From positions 56,072 through 120,071 of the forward strand of contig NZ_JAGJEA010000017.1 in NCBI RefSeq assembly GCF_018100805.1: DNA of 64,000 nucleotides, written 5' to 3'. The notes beneath the pieces were generated by a model. It made no database searches. It was not told where the DNA came from and worked only from the letters and a program-made list of their open reading frames with translations. This document shows, in pieces, positions 26,495 through 34,353 of the stretch; the stretch's first letter is position 1; each line of letters opens with the position of its first letter. The translations under genes were made by a program, and so were the position numbers. Source of the stretch: Aquimarina sp. MMG016 (GTDB lineage Bacteria; Bacteroidota; Bacteroidia; Flavobacteriales; Flavobacteriaceae).

Positions 26495-27535
26495 ATGGAA
26501 GCTATGAAAAATCAATATGTTTTACTATTCCTGTTTTTGAGTATTACATCATTTTGTTTTACTCAGAATAAAAACAATGATGACAAAAGTGATTATGTAA
26601 TTGCATTTGGTAGTTGTAATAAGCAAAACGAACCTCAACCATTATGGAATGAGGTGTTAAAGAATACTCCAAATCTCTTTATTTGGGGAGGCGATAATAT
26701 TTATGGAGATTCTGATGATATGCAAAAGATAGCCAATGATTATAAATTGCAAAATAATAACCCTGAGTATCAGAAACTAAAGAAGACTGTTCCCGTTCTT
26801 GCTACCTGGGATGATCATGATTATGGTAAAAATGATGCTGGAGTAGAGTGGGAGAAGAAAAAAGAGAGTCAGCAATTATTCTTAGACTTTTTGGATGTAC
26901 CGAAAGGTGATCTTAGGCGATCACAAGAAGGGATTTATTTATCTAAGGTTTTTGAACTGGAAAAAGCGACTATAAAAGTTATCATATTAGATACGAGATA
27001 CTTTAGATCGGCATTACAGAGAAAAGATAGTAATGAAAAGAAAAGATATGAACCATGGGATAATGGCGAAGGAACTATTTTAGGGGATACTCAATGGAAA
27101 TGGTTAGAAGAAGAATTAGCTTCGAGTTATGCAGACTTTAATATTATAGTAAGTAGTATTCAATTCCTATCGGCGGAACATGGTTTTGAAACTTGGGGTA
27201 ACTTTCCTCACGAAGTCGAGCGTTTGAAACGTTTATTGATTGATAAAAAGGTGAAAAATATAATTTTACTTAGCGGAGACCGTCATATTTCTGAACTTTC
27301 TATGACCAAAGTATCGGGACTTAATTATCCTCTGGTCGATTTTACATCTAGTGGTTTGACACACGCTTATACGGCTTATAAAGGAGAGTCAAATAAATAT
27401 AGATTAGGAAACGTGGTATCTGTACCAAGTTTTGGTTTGTTAAAATTTAATTTTGATGCTAATGAGGTAGTTATGGAGATGAGGGGAGAAAATAATATGT
27501 TATTGCAAAAATTCAAACAAAAATATCCTAGGTAA
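26495..27535 (+). CDS. exported PhoD-like alkaline phosphatase/phosphodiesterase
   Basis: The 346-residue product has a signal peptide (KNQYVLLFLFLSITSFCFTQ). ATG 26504, three codons in, may be the true start. Metal-dependent phosphatase motifs are AFGSCNKQNEPQPLW, WGGDNIYGDSDDM, TWDDHDYGKNDAG and LLSGDRHISELS, matching the PhoD-type metallophosphatase family of Bacteroidota. It is secreted or periplasmic. Phosphate mono- or diester substrates are inferred from the family. It stands alone on the plus strand, divergent from nrnA. Confidence 0.88.
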   Translation: MEAMKNQYVLLFLFLSITSFCFTQNKNNDDKSDYVIAFGSCNKQNEPQPLWNEVLKNTPNLFIWGGDNIYGDSDDMQKIANDYKLQNNNPEYQKLKKTVPVLATWDDHDYGKNDAGVEWEKKKESQQLFLDFLDVPKGDLRRSQEGIYLSKVFELEKATIKVIILDTRYFRSALQRKDSNEKKRYEPWDNGEGTILGDTQWKWLEEELASSYADFNIIVSSIQFLSAEHGFETWGNFPHEVERLKRLLIDKKVKNIILLSGDRHISELSMTKVSGLNYPLVDFTSSGLTHAYTAYKGESNKYRLGNVVSVPSFGLLKFNFDANEVVMEMRGENNMLLQKFKQKYPR

Positions 27536-27588
27536 TTGAAATAAGAAGTTTGAAAAACTAAAACTATATACTTTCTAAATAATTATTC

Positions 27589-27618
27589 TTGTTTTTGAAG
27601 CTTTTATACATACTTTTG
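27589..27618 (+). promoter_or_regulatory. promoter of ndk
   Basis: TTG (27589-27591), exactly 19 nt, then TACTTTTG (27611-27618) are a full match to the Bacteroidota promoter. The transcript would have a leader of roughly 85 nt. The leader includes a short imperfect inverted repeat, AGTTTCCTTTT / AAGAGGAAATT (27664-27690), with no known role. Confidence 0.8.
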
Positions 27619-27709
27619 CACAAAATTTAGAGATTCGGTTGTTTTACCGAAGTAAATAATTAGAAAGTTTCCTTTTAGAAGAGGAAATTACAACAAATAC
27701 ATTTTTACA

Positions 27710-28129
27710 ATGGCAACAAACAGAACTTTTACAATGCTTAAGCCGGATGCGGTAAGAAAAGGATATATCGGGGCTATCCTTGAACAAATCACTGCTTCAG
27801 GTTTTAGAGTGGTGGCAATGAAATTAACTCAACTTACTACTGATGATGCTAAAGAATTTTATGCAGTTCATAGCGAACGTCCTTTTTATGGAGAATTAGT
27901 AGAATATATGACCAGTGGGCCTATCGTAGCTGCAATTTTAGAAAAAGAAAATGCGGTTGAAGATTTTAGAACGTTAATTGGAGCAACGAATCCGGAAGAA
28001 GCTGCTGAGGGAACAATTCGTAAGAAATTTGCAACTTCAATTAGTGAGAACGCAGTACACGGAAGTGATAGTGATGAAAACGCTGCTATCGAGGGTGCTT
28101 TTCATTTCTCTGGAAGAGAGCAGTTCTAA
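27710..28129 (+). CDS. ndk: nucleoside diphosphate kinase
   Basis: It transfers phosphate from ATP to nucleoside diphosphates through a phosphohistidine. At 139 residues it has family length. Clear motifs are FTMLKPDAVRKGYIGAI, the substrate loop ERPFYGELVEYMTSGP, IGATNPEEAAEGTIRKKF and the active-site His in NAVHGSDSDENAAIE. It has its own promoter and a strong terminator. Confidence 0.97.
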   Translation: MATNRTFTMLKPDAVRKGYIGAILEQITASGFRVVAMKLTQLTTDDAKEFYAVHSERPFYGELVEYMTSGPIVAAILEKENAVEDFRTLIGATNPEEAAEGTIRKKFATSISENAVHGSDSDENAAIEGAFHFSGREQF

Positions 28130-28149
28130 GAAGAAAATAATACACGTTG

Positions 28150-28186
28150 AAAAAAGCCTGTTCATGTTATTGGACAGGCTTTTTTA
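28150..28186 (+). terminator. terminator of ndk
   Basis: AAAGCCTGT and ACAGGCTTT form a 9-bp stem around a 12-nt loop, followed by T6. Confidence 0.88.
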
Positions 28187-28239
28187 TTGTTCTTTATAAA
28201 CATGGGTATTGGTTAAAAATATGTAAAGAAATAGTTCTT

Positions 28240-30789
28240 TTACCAAAATACTCTAAAACTAATATTAGGAGTAATCCCCACGGATAAAATGTCAGCATTG
28301 ATAAAGCGATTATCTAATGAATTCGTGGTTCTGAATTCTCGATTTAATATGTTTTGCCGATCATATAAATTAAGAATTGATAATCCTACACGATATTTTA
28401 TGTTCGAGTTTTGTCCTATCTTAAAATCATAGATTGTAGAAAAATCGAGCCTGTGATAGATGGGTAATGTGTTACTGTTGATCTCATCATATTCTAATAA
28501 TATAATCTCACCACTTTCATCTATTCCTGATACATTGGTAAATGCTTTACCTGTATGCCATACCCAACCTAATGAAAACTGAAGATTATTGATTTTATAA
28601 AAATGAGACCATTTGATGGTGTGTTCAATATTCCAGTTACCAGGAAAGGATTCATTATTATTAATATCCTCAAATTTATTACGAGTATTAATGTATGAAT
28701 AGCTAACCCAGCTTTTATAATTTCTGAACCTTTTCTTTAGAAAAACATCTATGCCAAATATTCTACTTTCTCCGATATGATAAGTATTGTCAATAGGATT
28801 TAGAAATCCAGCTGTGAGTGTTGTAATATCATCAATTTGTTTATAATATCCGTCTATGTCAAAAAGCCATTTGTTCTTTCTAAAGCTGCTTCCTAATGTA
28901 AATTGGTAACTAGATATAATGGGAAACTCCTCTTCATTAGCCAATGTCCATACTTGATTTTCTAGAGATAAGTCACTGACCACCGATTCTCTAATTTGAC
29001 TAGCTGCTTGACTTCTGTATTCTCCTGTGAAATTTATTTTTAGGTTTTTGGTAATGTTTTTTTGAACTAAAACCCGAGGCTCGATGAAAGATTTTTTTAA
29101 CTCAGAGTAATTATTAAAACGTAACCCGGCTGAAATAAAGAGGTTCTTCGGATTCTCGTAGGTATATTCAGTATAAAAGGAATGTGTATTTAGAAAACTG
29201 TCATCCTGATCTAAAATCAGTTCATAGCTAGGTGTTGTGGTAACAAAAGCATATCGGATATTATTATTAGAAAGTTGATAACCACCTATAAGATTTTGAT
29301 AGGCAGATAGCCTATAATTAAAGCCTAAAGTTGCACCAAATTCTCTTACACTATTTTTCTTACTTTCTATTTCTGAAATAATGCTTGCACTCCTTGTTGT
29401 AAACTGATAATTCAATAAGTACTTAGTGTAATATCCGCTTACTTCTGTATTAAAAGTATTACTGTATTCATGATTCCATTTTAGATTATATCCTTCATTT
29501 TCAGTGATTAAATCATCGCTAAAAGATTCCAAATTATCACTTCTTCTAAAATCTAAATCATTTTTGCTATAAATGGTGTTTACTTCAATTTTATCACTAT
29601 CAGAAGGCTCCATAATTAGATTTGCATTATAATCAACATAGAAAAAATCATTATTTTCTTTTTCAAATAGTGTAGTTTCTGATATTTTGGTGTTTTGGAA
29701 TACTCGATCAGATAATTGCTGATATGTAAATGTTTCAAGAGCATCTGTATAGGATCTTCTACCAGATACTTGCAGAGATATTTTATCTTTAACGATTGGT
29801 GTATGAACTACCACATCTGCATTGATCATGTTAAAACCAGCATTTCCTGTAAAATATTCTGTAATTTCATTTTCTGATTTGATATCAATAACACCTGCAA
29901 TTCTGCCTCCATATTTTGCACTAACTCCATTTTTTATAAAATTCACCTCATTAGCTACATACGGATTAAAAGCGGATAGCATTCCAAATAAATGACCTTG
30001 ATGATATGTTTTGATATCGTTCCATAATACTAGGTTTTGGTGAGGAGCACTTCCTCTGACAAATATTCCAGATGCGGTTTCAAATGGGTTATTAACTCCA
30101 GGAGTTTGTTGAATGCTCTGCAAAATATCTGGTTCAGTAAGTCCCGGAAGTGTTTCTACATCTTTAAGATCTATATGAACAACATTTTTGTTTTTTGTGA
30201 TTCCTTTTGTTAAGTATTCTTGTATTAGGATTTCATCAAGTATTTGTTCTCTATTGATTAGATAAATTTTTGGGCATTCTCCCGCTAAAAAAGATTTAGA
30301 GTTAAGTACTCTTTGCCTAAAACCCGGAGCACTGATCAGAATTACCGAATTAAAAGGGATACTATCTTTTGTGAAATAGCCATTTTCATCTGTAGTAATA
30401 TTGGTTCTTGTAGTTTTAAAAAACACACCAATATCTTTAAGAGGTTTTAGTTCTTCATCAAGAATATAACCGCATACTGAGATGTGATCTTTTTTAGTAT
30501 AATTACTTATGGTTATAAAATTGTTCCCGGTAAGGTTAAACTTTAGAAAAGTAAGTGTTTCTAATGTTTTGGCTAGATCTTTTAATGAAGTATCAGGTGC
30601 TAAACGTAAAGAGATTTTTTTTCCTTCGATTACTTGATTAATGTATGAGAATTTTACATTAAACTGTTTTTCAATAAGCGGAATGGCTTCAGAGAGTGTT
30701 TTATCTTCTAATACAACGACTTTTGTTTCTTCTTGTGAAAAAACAGATATGCTCCATAAAAATATAAATGCATATAAAAGTCTATTCAT
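28240..30789 (-). CDS. TonB-dependent outer-membrane receptor with STN domain
   Basis: The 849-residue product has signal peptide MNRLLYAFIFLWSISVFSQ. Next comes a secretin/TonB short N-terminal (STN) domain (about 22-95), the signalling module used to talk to FecR. Then come a carboxypeptidase-regulatory-like domain (about 102-170, CGYILDEELKPLKDIGVFF), a plug (about 205-310, LPGLTEPDILQSIQQTPGVN, IFVRGSAP, KYGGRIAGVIDI), and the beta-barrel ending in NISFRVFW. It imports an unidentified ligand. It is co-transcribed with fecR (4-nt gap) from the ECF-type promoter at 31728-31757. No susD gene adjoins it. Confidence 0.92.
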   Translation of the reverse strand: MNRLLYAFIFLWSISVFSQEETKVVVLEDKTLSEAIPLIEKQFNVKFSYINQVIEGKKISLRLAPDTSLKDLAKTLETLTFLKFNLTGNNFITISNYTKKDHISVCGYILDEELKPLKDIGVFFKTTRTNITTDENGYFTKDSIPFNSVILISAPGFRQRVLNSKSFLAGECPKIYLINREQILDEILIQEYLTKGITKNKNVVHIDLKDVETLPGLTEPDILQSIQQTPGVNNPFETASGIFVRGSAPHQNLVLWNDIKTYHQGHLFGMLSAFNPYVANEVNFIKNGVSAKYGGRIAGVIDIKSENEITEYFTGNAGFNMINADVVVHTPIVKDKISLQVSGRRSYTDALETFTYQQLSDRVFQNTKISETTLFEKENNDFFYVDYNANLIMEPSDSDKIEVNTIYSKNDLDFRRSDNLESFSDDLITENEGYNLKWNHEYSNTFNTEVSGYYTKYLLNYQFTTRSASIISEIESKKNSVREFGATLGFNYRLSAYQNLIGGYQLSNNNIRYAFVTTTPSYELILDQDDSFLNTHSFYTEYTYENPKNLFISAGLRFNNYSELKKSFIEPRVLVQKNITKNLKINFTGEYRSQAASQIRESVVSDLSLENQVWTLANEEEFPIISSYQFTLGSSFRKNKWLFDIDGYYKQIDDITTLTAGFLNPIDNTYHIGESRIFGIDVFLKKRFRNYKSWVSYSYINTRNKFEDINNNESFPGNWNIEHTIKWSHFYKINNLQFSLGWVWHTGKAFTNVSGIDESGEIILLEYDEINSNTLPIYHRLDFSTIYDFKIGQNSNIKYRVGLSILNLYDRQNILNREFRTTNSLDNRFINADILSVGITPNISFRVFW

Positions 30790-30793
30790 GCTT

Positions 30794-31708
30794 CTACTTT
30801 TCTAGTACGACGGTCTTGCCATCTTGAGATAGGCTATAGTCCATGCCTAAGGTACTAAAAACTGTTTTAAGAGCAACTTCTATATTATCATTAGGAAAAG
30901 TACCAGTATAGATTACACCGGTGTTTATATTAGAGGTATCTACTTTAATATTATATTGTTCTTCTATTTCTTTAAATACATATTTAATCGGTACGCTTCT
31001 AAAAGTACTAGTACTGTTAATCCATGAAGGGGTTTGTGCTACAAATGTCCAACTTTCAGGGGCGATGTTCTTTAAATTTCTGTAGGCATTTCCTGCAGTC
31101 AGAACCTTACGTTGTTGATCATTTGTAACACTTACTTTACCTTCATAACAAGCTACTTCAAAGAAAGAAGTATAGGATTGTACGTTAAATTCAGTTCCGA
31201 GTACGGAAACTTCTCCGTTTTTAGTGGTAACTGTAAATTTACTTCCTTTTTTTACCTTAAAATATGCTTCACCTTCTAGTGATACAGTTCTGTTTTCTTC
31301 CCAACTATCTTTGTCAAAACTAGCATTTGATTTTGCATTAAGGATCATTTCTGAACCATCTGGTAGTGTAACAGCCAGCTGTTCTCCGTAATTGGTAGTG
31401 AAAGATTCGTTTGGGCCAAATAAAAATAATCCTAATATAATCGCCACAGATGCTGCAACAGCAAAATATGGCCATAATTTAATTACTGAGCTTGATTTTT
31501 TTATGGTGTTATTACCTCTCTTGGATTTTATAATGGTTAATTCTTTTTCTACATCATAACCCTTAAGGTCCAAAGCATCCGCACCAGCCATTATTTTCAT
31601 ATAATACTCATATTCAGGATGAGATTTAAACTCACGAAGCTCTTCTTCAGAAAGCTCGCCGTTAATCCATCTGGATAAGAATATTTCGTCTTTTTTATCG
31701 TCTAACAT
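30794..31708 (-). CDS. FecR-family anti-sigma factor
   Basis: The 304-residue protein has a cytosolic N-terminal sigma-binding part (LDDKKDEIFLSRWINGELS), one membrane helix (about 82-104, FAVAASVAIILGLFLFG) and a periplasmic FecR domain (LPDGSEMILNAKSNASFD, LEGEAYFKVKKGSKFTVTT). A C-terminal DUF4974-like domain follows (RSVPIKYVFKEIEEQYNIKV). It should hold the neighbouring ECF sigma factor and release it when the STN domain of the receptor signals ligand. That mechanism is known for FecIRA systems and inferred here. It is downstream of its own promoter, separate from the sigma gene. Confidence 0.92.
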   Translation of the reverse strand: MLDDKKDEIFLSRWINGELSEEELREFKSHPEYEYYMKIMAGADALDLKGYDVEKELTIIKSKRGNNTIKKSSSVIKLWPYFAVAASVAIILGLFLFGPNESFTTNYGEQLAVTLPDGSEMILNAKSNASFDKDSWEENRTVSLEGEAYFKVKKGSKFTVTTKNGEVSVLGTEFNVQSYTSFFEVACYEGKVSVTNDQQRKVLTAGNAYRNLKNIAPESWTFVAQTPSWINSTSTFRSVPIKYVFKEIEEQYNIKVDTSNINTGVIYTGTFPNDNIEVALKTVFSTLGMDYSLSQDGKTVVLEK

Positions 31709-31727
31709 AACTTCGGTCTATATAATG

Positions 31728-31757
31728 AAAACGTTTTATTATTAATTTACCCTACCC
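31728..31757 (-). promoter_or_regulatory. candidate ECF promoter upstream of fecR-receptor
   Basis: The minus strand has GGGTAGGGTA (31748-31757), 14 nt, then CGTTTT (31728-31733), and the fecR ATG follows 19 nt later. The same two blocks with the same 14-nt spacing recur at 32626-32655 and 34305-34334 on the plus strand. I infer that these are the -35 and -10 elements read by the sigma factor encoded next to it. Confidence 0.7.
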
Positions 31758-31853
31758 TTTATTAAAAAAAAAATATTTTTTTAGGTTTTTGGTTCTTAGT
31801 TTTTTGACTAAATAATTTTTTTTAGCTTTTTAGTTTGTTTATTAAACCAGATT

Positions 31854-32375
31854 TTAAATATTACCAATTTTCTTTCGCATTGCTAACAGTGCTTTATGCA
31901 TTAGTTTTTCAATAGCTTTAACGGAAACATTAGACATTTCTGCTATTTCCTTATATGTTTTTTTATCTATTCTACTTAACAGAAAAACTTCTCTTTGTCG
32001 TTCTGGTAAATCTGCAATTGCATTTTTTAGTTTCTCCATGTATTCTTTTTCAAGAGCAATGAATTCTGGAGATTCATTCGTGACATCACTTTTTCTCTGA
32101 GTAATATAATCTTGATATTTAAATCTTACTTTTTGATGTCTTGTGATGCTTATCCCAAGATTAGTCGCTATAGTATATATATAACTTTTGGCTTTATCAA
32201 GTGGAACCTTAGAACAGTTATTCCACAATTTTATAAAGGTATCCTGAACAATATCTTCTGCTTGTTCCAAATCACCGAATTTATAATAGATATAGTTTCT
32301 CAAAAGTTTTGATTGACTTTTAAAGAACTGATCAAATGCTTGTTCGTTACAGGTAGAGTTTTTGTTATCAGACAT
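31854..32375 (-). CDS. FecI-like ECF RNA polymerase sigma factor
   Basis: This is a 173-residue ECF sigma-70 factor from ATG 32375; an alternative TTG at 32429 would add 18 residues. Region 2 (FKSQSKLLRNYIYYKFGDLEQAEDIVQDTFIKLW) and region 4 (LPERQREVFLLSRIDKKTYKEIAEMSNVS, a helix-turn-helix) are both clear. It precedes fecR by 145 nt, and that gap holds a GGGTAGGGTA-type promoter. The sigma gene itself lacks the motif. Its expression probably comes from another promoter, and the motif-driven genes would be its targets. Confidence 0.92.
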   Translation of the reverse strand: MSDNKNSTCNEQAFDQFFKSQSKLLRNYIYYKFGDLEQAEDIVQDTFIKLWNNCSKVPLDKAKSYIYTIATNLGISITRHQKVRFKYQDYITQRKSDVTNESPEFIALEKEYMEKLKNAIADLPERQREVFLLSRIDKKTYKEIAEMSNVSVKAIEKLMHKALLAMRKKIGNI

Positions 32376-32465
32376 TAGGGGGTATGAAAAATTGATGTCC
32401 AAATCTAGATTTTTTTTCTTTCGTATCAAAAGAGCAGCCTATAAATTTCAATTAAAACTAAAGTA

Positions 32466-32580
32466 TTGCGTGAGGGATAGAAATGGCATCCTTTTATAAA
32501 CTGTCACCGCTGTGCATATAAATTTAGGAGTTTATAAAAGATATAATGGATAGCCCGGTCTGCCTTAGCAGTACACGCCA
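32466..32580 (+). ncRNA. candidate structured RNA / dispersed flavobacterial element (possibly Flavo-1)
   Basis: Three nested or side-by-side complementary segments occur within 111 nt. An outer stem pairs GCGTG (32468-32472) with CACGC (32574-32578). A 10-bp stem pairs TTTTATAAAC (32492-32501) with GTTTATAAAA (32530-32539) and is extended by ATC/GAT. A small hairpin is CTGC CTTA GCAG (32560-32571). The words GGATAGAAATGGCATCC and GGATAGCCCGGTCTGCC resemble an intergenic element I recall from many Flavobacteriaceae, possibly the Flavo-1 RNA. Strand is assigned from that resemblance. It is more GC-rich than its surroundings. Confidence 0.5.
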
Positions 32581-32625
32581 TGGTAGCTATAGGTAGCTAT
32601 AAAATTTAGAAAAAATAAATCTTGG

Positions 32626-32655
32626 GGGTAGGGTATTTTTTTTTAGGTGCGTTTT
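32626..32655 (+). promoter_or_regulatory. candidate ECF promoter upstream of repeat lipoprotein 1
   Basis: GGGTAGGGTA (32626-32635), 14 nt, then CGTTTT (32650-32655) are identical in both blocks and spacing to the copy upstream of fecR. It lies 70 nt before the lipoprotein ATG and just after the structured element. Confidence 0.7.
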
Positions 32656-32725
32656 ATTTATGTGAGGCGCTAAAAAGCCTTCAGTGAAATTAATTATTTG
32701 AATAACCCTAAAATATTTTGATACC

Positions 32726-34162
32726 ATGAAAAAACTTAGCATTTGGAGTGTAATGATCTTTACACTATTAATAGGATTTAATTCCTGCGATCAAATAGAA
32801 GAATTTGATAACTGTCCAGAGGTAAATGTAACTGTTGATAATGAAACTGGTAGTGCCGTATATCGTTTTGCTGCACAGATTGACGGAATAGAAGATGTAA
32901 GATTTACTTGGACAATTAATGGAGATGAGGTAGATACAGGTAGCCTTAGTGATGTAAAAGATCAGATTTTGGATTATAGATTCGAACCTGGAGAATATAA
33001 AGTTTGTGTAAAGGTTGCAAGTGAAAACTGTCCTATCGAAGTCTGCACCGATATTGTTGTAGAAAGAGATGAAACAGATCCTTGCCCTGATCTATTCTTT
33101 GAATCAAGACAGTACGAAAGACCTTCTCAATATAAGTTTATAGCTGATTTTAGAGGAATCGAAGAAGTATCTTATGGATGGTTTATTAATGGTGAGTTTG
33201 TAGAAGATTCTTCTCCAAATGAAAGTAACTATCTTATCTATGATTTTAAAGAGCCTGGAGTATACGAAGTATGTATTGCTACTGAAACACCAGAATGTCC
33301 TAATGGAACTAGATATTGTAAGGAAATTGTAATAGAAGAAGTAAGTGATGTTTGTCCAGAGGTTTCTTTTACCAAAGAAATGGAGCCAGGTACTAATGGA
33401 GTGTATGTATTCGAAGCGCAAATAGAAGGTACGGATGCTGTGGCTGAATTGGATTGGTATATTAATGATCAGTTGATAGAAAACCCAAGTGATCAACAAG
33501 GAGGAAGTAGAGTGTTAACTTATCAATTTGATCCGGGAGTATACAAAGTATGTTTAAAAGTGTTTACAGAGGATTGTCCAGAAGGAGTAATTTATTGTAA
33601 AGAAATTGAAGTAAGAGGAGAGAATGAGTGTCCGGAGTTATTTTTCATTGCAGAAAAAGATGGTGATAATCCAGCATACTATTTTCAGGTTGAGTTTGAA
33701 AACGCTTCAAATATAGAGTGGTTAGGATGGTATATCAATGGTGAGTTTGTGGAAGATTCTAATAACGGAGATAATAATAGATTCTATTATCAATTTAGTC
33801 CAGGAAGATATGAAGTGTGTTTAAAAACAGAAACACCAGAATGTCCTGAAGGAACTTCTTACTGTAAAGTTATAGAAATTGAAGACCCTGTATCTTGTCC
33901 TGATTTGTTTTTTGAAATGGAACAAGAAGGCAATACTCCCGGATATAACTTCTATGCAAGCTTTGATGGAATGCAAGACACATCATTTTGGTGGACAATT
34001 AATGGAGATGTTGTAGATGAAGAAATGGTTGGGCCTAATGATGATAAAGATAATTATATGTATTATCAGTTTGGACCAGGTACTTATGAGATTTGTATAG
34101 AAACTGAAACGCCAAATTGTCCTCAAGGAATTAAATATTGTAAAACACTAGTTATAGAATAA
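32726..34162 (+). CDS. lipoprotein with five PKD/Ig-like repeats
   Basis: The 478-residue lipoprotein has signal MKKLSIWSVMIFTLLIGFNSC (lipidated Cys21). Five tandem repeats of about 85-95 residues follow. Each starts CP-E/D-L/V, contains W-x-INGE/D-x-V in the middle, and ends Y-x-F-x-PG-x-YE/KVC-x-x-x-x-E-T-x-x-CP-x-G-x-x-YCK. The paired Cys at fixed positions suggests one or two disulfides per repeat. The fold looks like PKD/Ig-type adhesion or binding modules. It is probably surface exposed. It sits beside the ECF/TonB locus and shares its promoter motif, so a receptor-associated binding role is inferred. Confidence 0.85.
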   Translation: MKKLSIWSVMIFTLLIGFNSCDQIEEFDNCPEVNVTVDNETGSAVYRFAAQIDGIEDVRFTWTINGDEVDTGSLSDVKDQILDYRFEPGEYKVCVKVASENCPIEVCTDIVVERDETDPCPDLFFESRQYERPSQYKFIADFRGIEEVSYGWFINGEFVEDSSPNESNYLIYDFKEPGVYEVCIATETPECPNGTRYCKEIVIEEVSDVCPEVSFTKEMEPGTNGVYVFEAQIEGTDAVAELDWYINDQLIENPSDQQGGSRVLTYQFDPGVYKVCLKVFTEDCPEGVIYCKEIEVRGENECPELFFIAEKDGDNPAYYFQVEFENASNIEWLGWYINGEFVEDSNNGDNNRFYYQFSPGRYEVCLKTETPECPEGTSYCKVIEIEDPVSCPDLFFEMEQEGNTPGYNFYASFDGMQDTSFWWTINGDVVDEEMVGPNDDKDNYMYYQFGPGTYEICIETETPNCPQGIKYCKTLVIE

Positions 34163-34192
34163 AAAAGTTGGTTAGGTTAGATTAATTAGGTT

Positions 34193-34228
34193 ATTCCCTG
34201 GGAACGTTGCCATACGTTTCCAGGGAAT
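34193..34228 (+). terminator. hairpin after repeat lipoprotein 1
   Basis: ATTCCCTGGGAACGT and ACGTTTCCAGGGAAT pair with one mismatch around a 6-nt loop. The following TTGTATTTGT is a weak T tract. The hairpin separates the two lipoprotein genes, which each have their own promoter motif. Confidence 0.75.
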
Positions 34229-34304
34229 TTGTATTTGTATAAACCTAAGTTTTTTGATTCTGATTTAATTTTTTATACTTTGAACGATTATAATTCATAA
34301 AAGG

Positions 34305-34334
34305 GGGTAGGGTAAACTATATTCTAAACGTTAT
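34305..34334 (+). promoter_or_regulatory. candidate ECF promoter upstream of repeat lipoprotein 2
   Basis: GGGTAGGGTA (34305-34314), 14 nt, then CGTTAT (34329-34334) form the third copy of the motif. It lies 19 nt before the ATG at 34354, the same distance as at fecR. Confidence 0.7.
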
Positions 34335-34353
34335 ATTTATATAAGACAGATTT

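Noticed and set aside
32376..32429. TTG-started N-terminal extension of the ECF sigma factor
   Set aside because: The 18 added residues do not look like region 2, and ATG 32375 gives normal family length.
32583..32601. GTAGCTATAGGTAGCTATA direct repeat as an operator
   Set aside because: It is two copies of a 9-nt word with a single base between; it may be chance in AT-rich DNA and lies outside the promoter motif.
33104..33499. 131-codon antisense open frame within repeat lipoprotein 1
   Set aside because: It is explained by codon use of the sense repeats; no promoter or family match.
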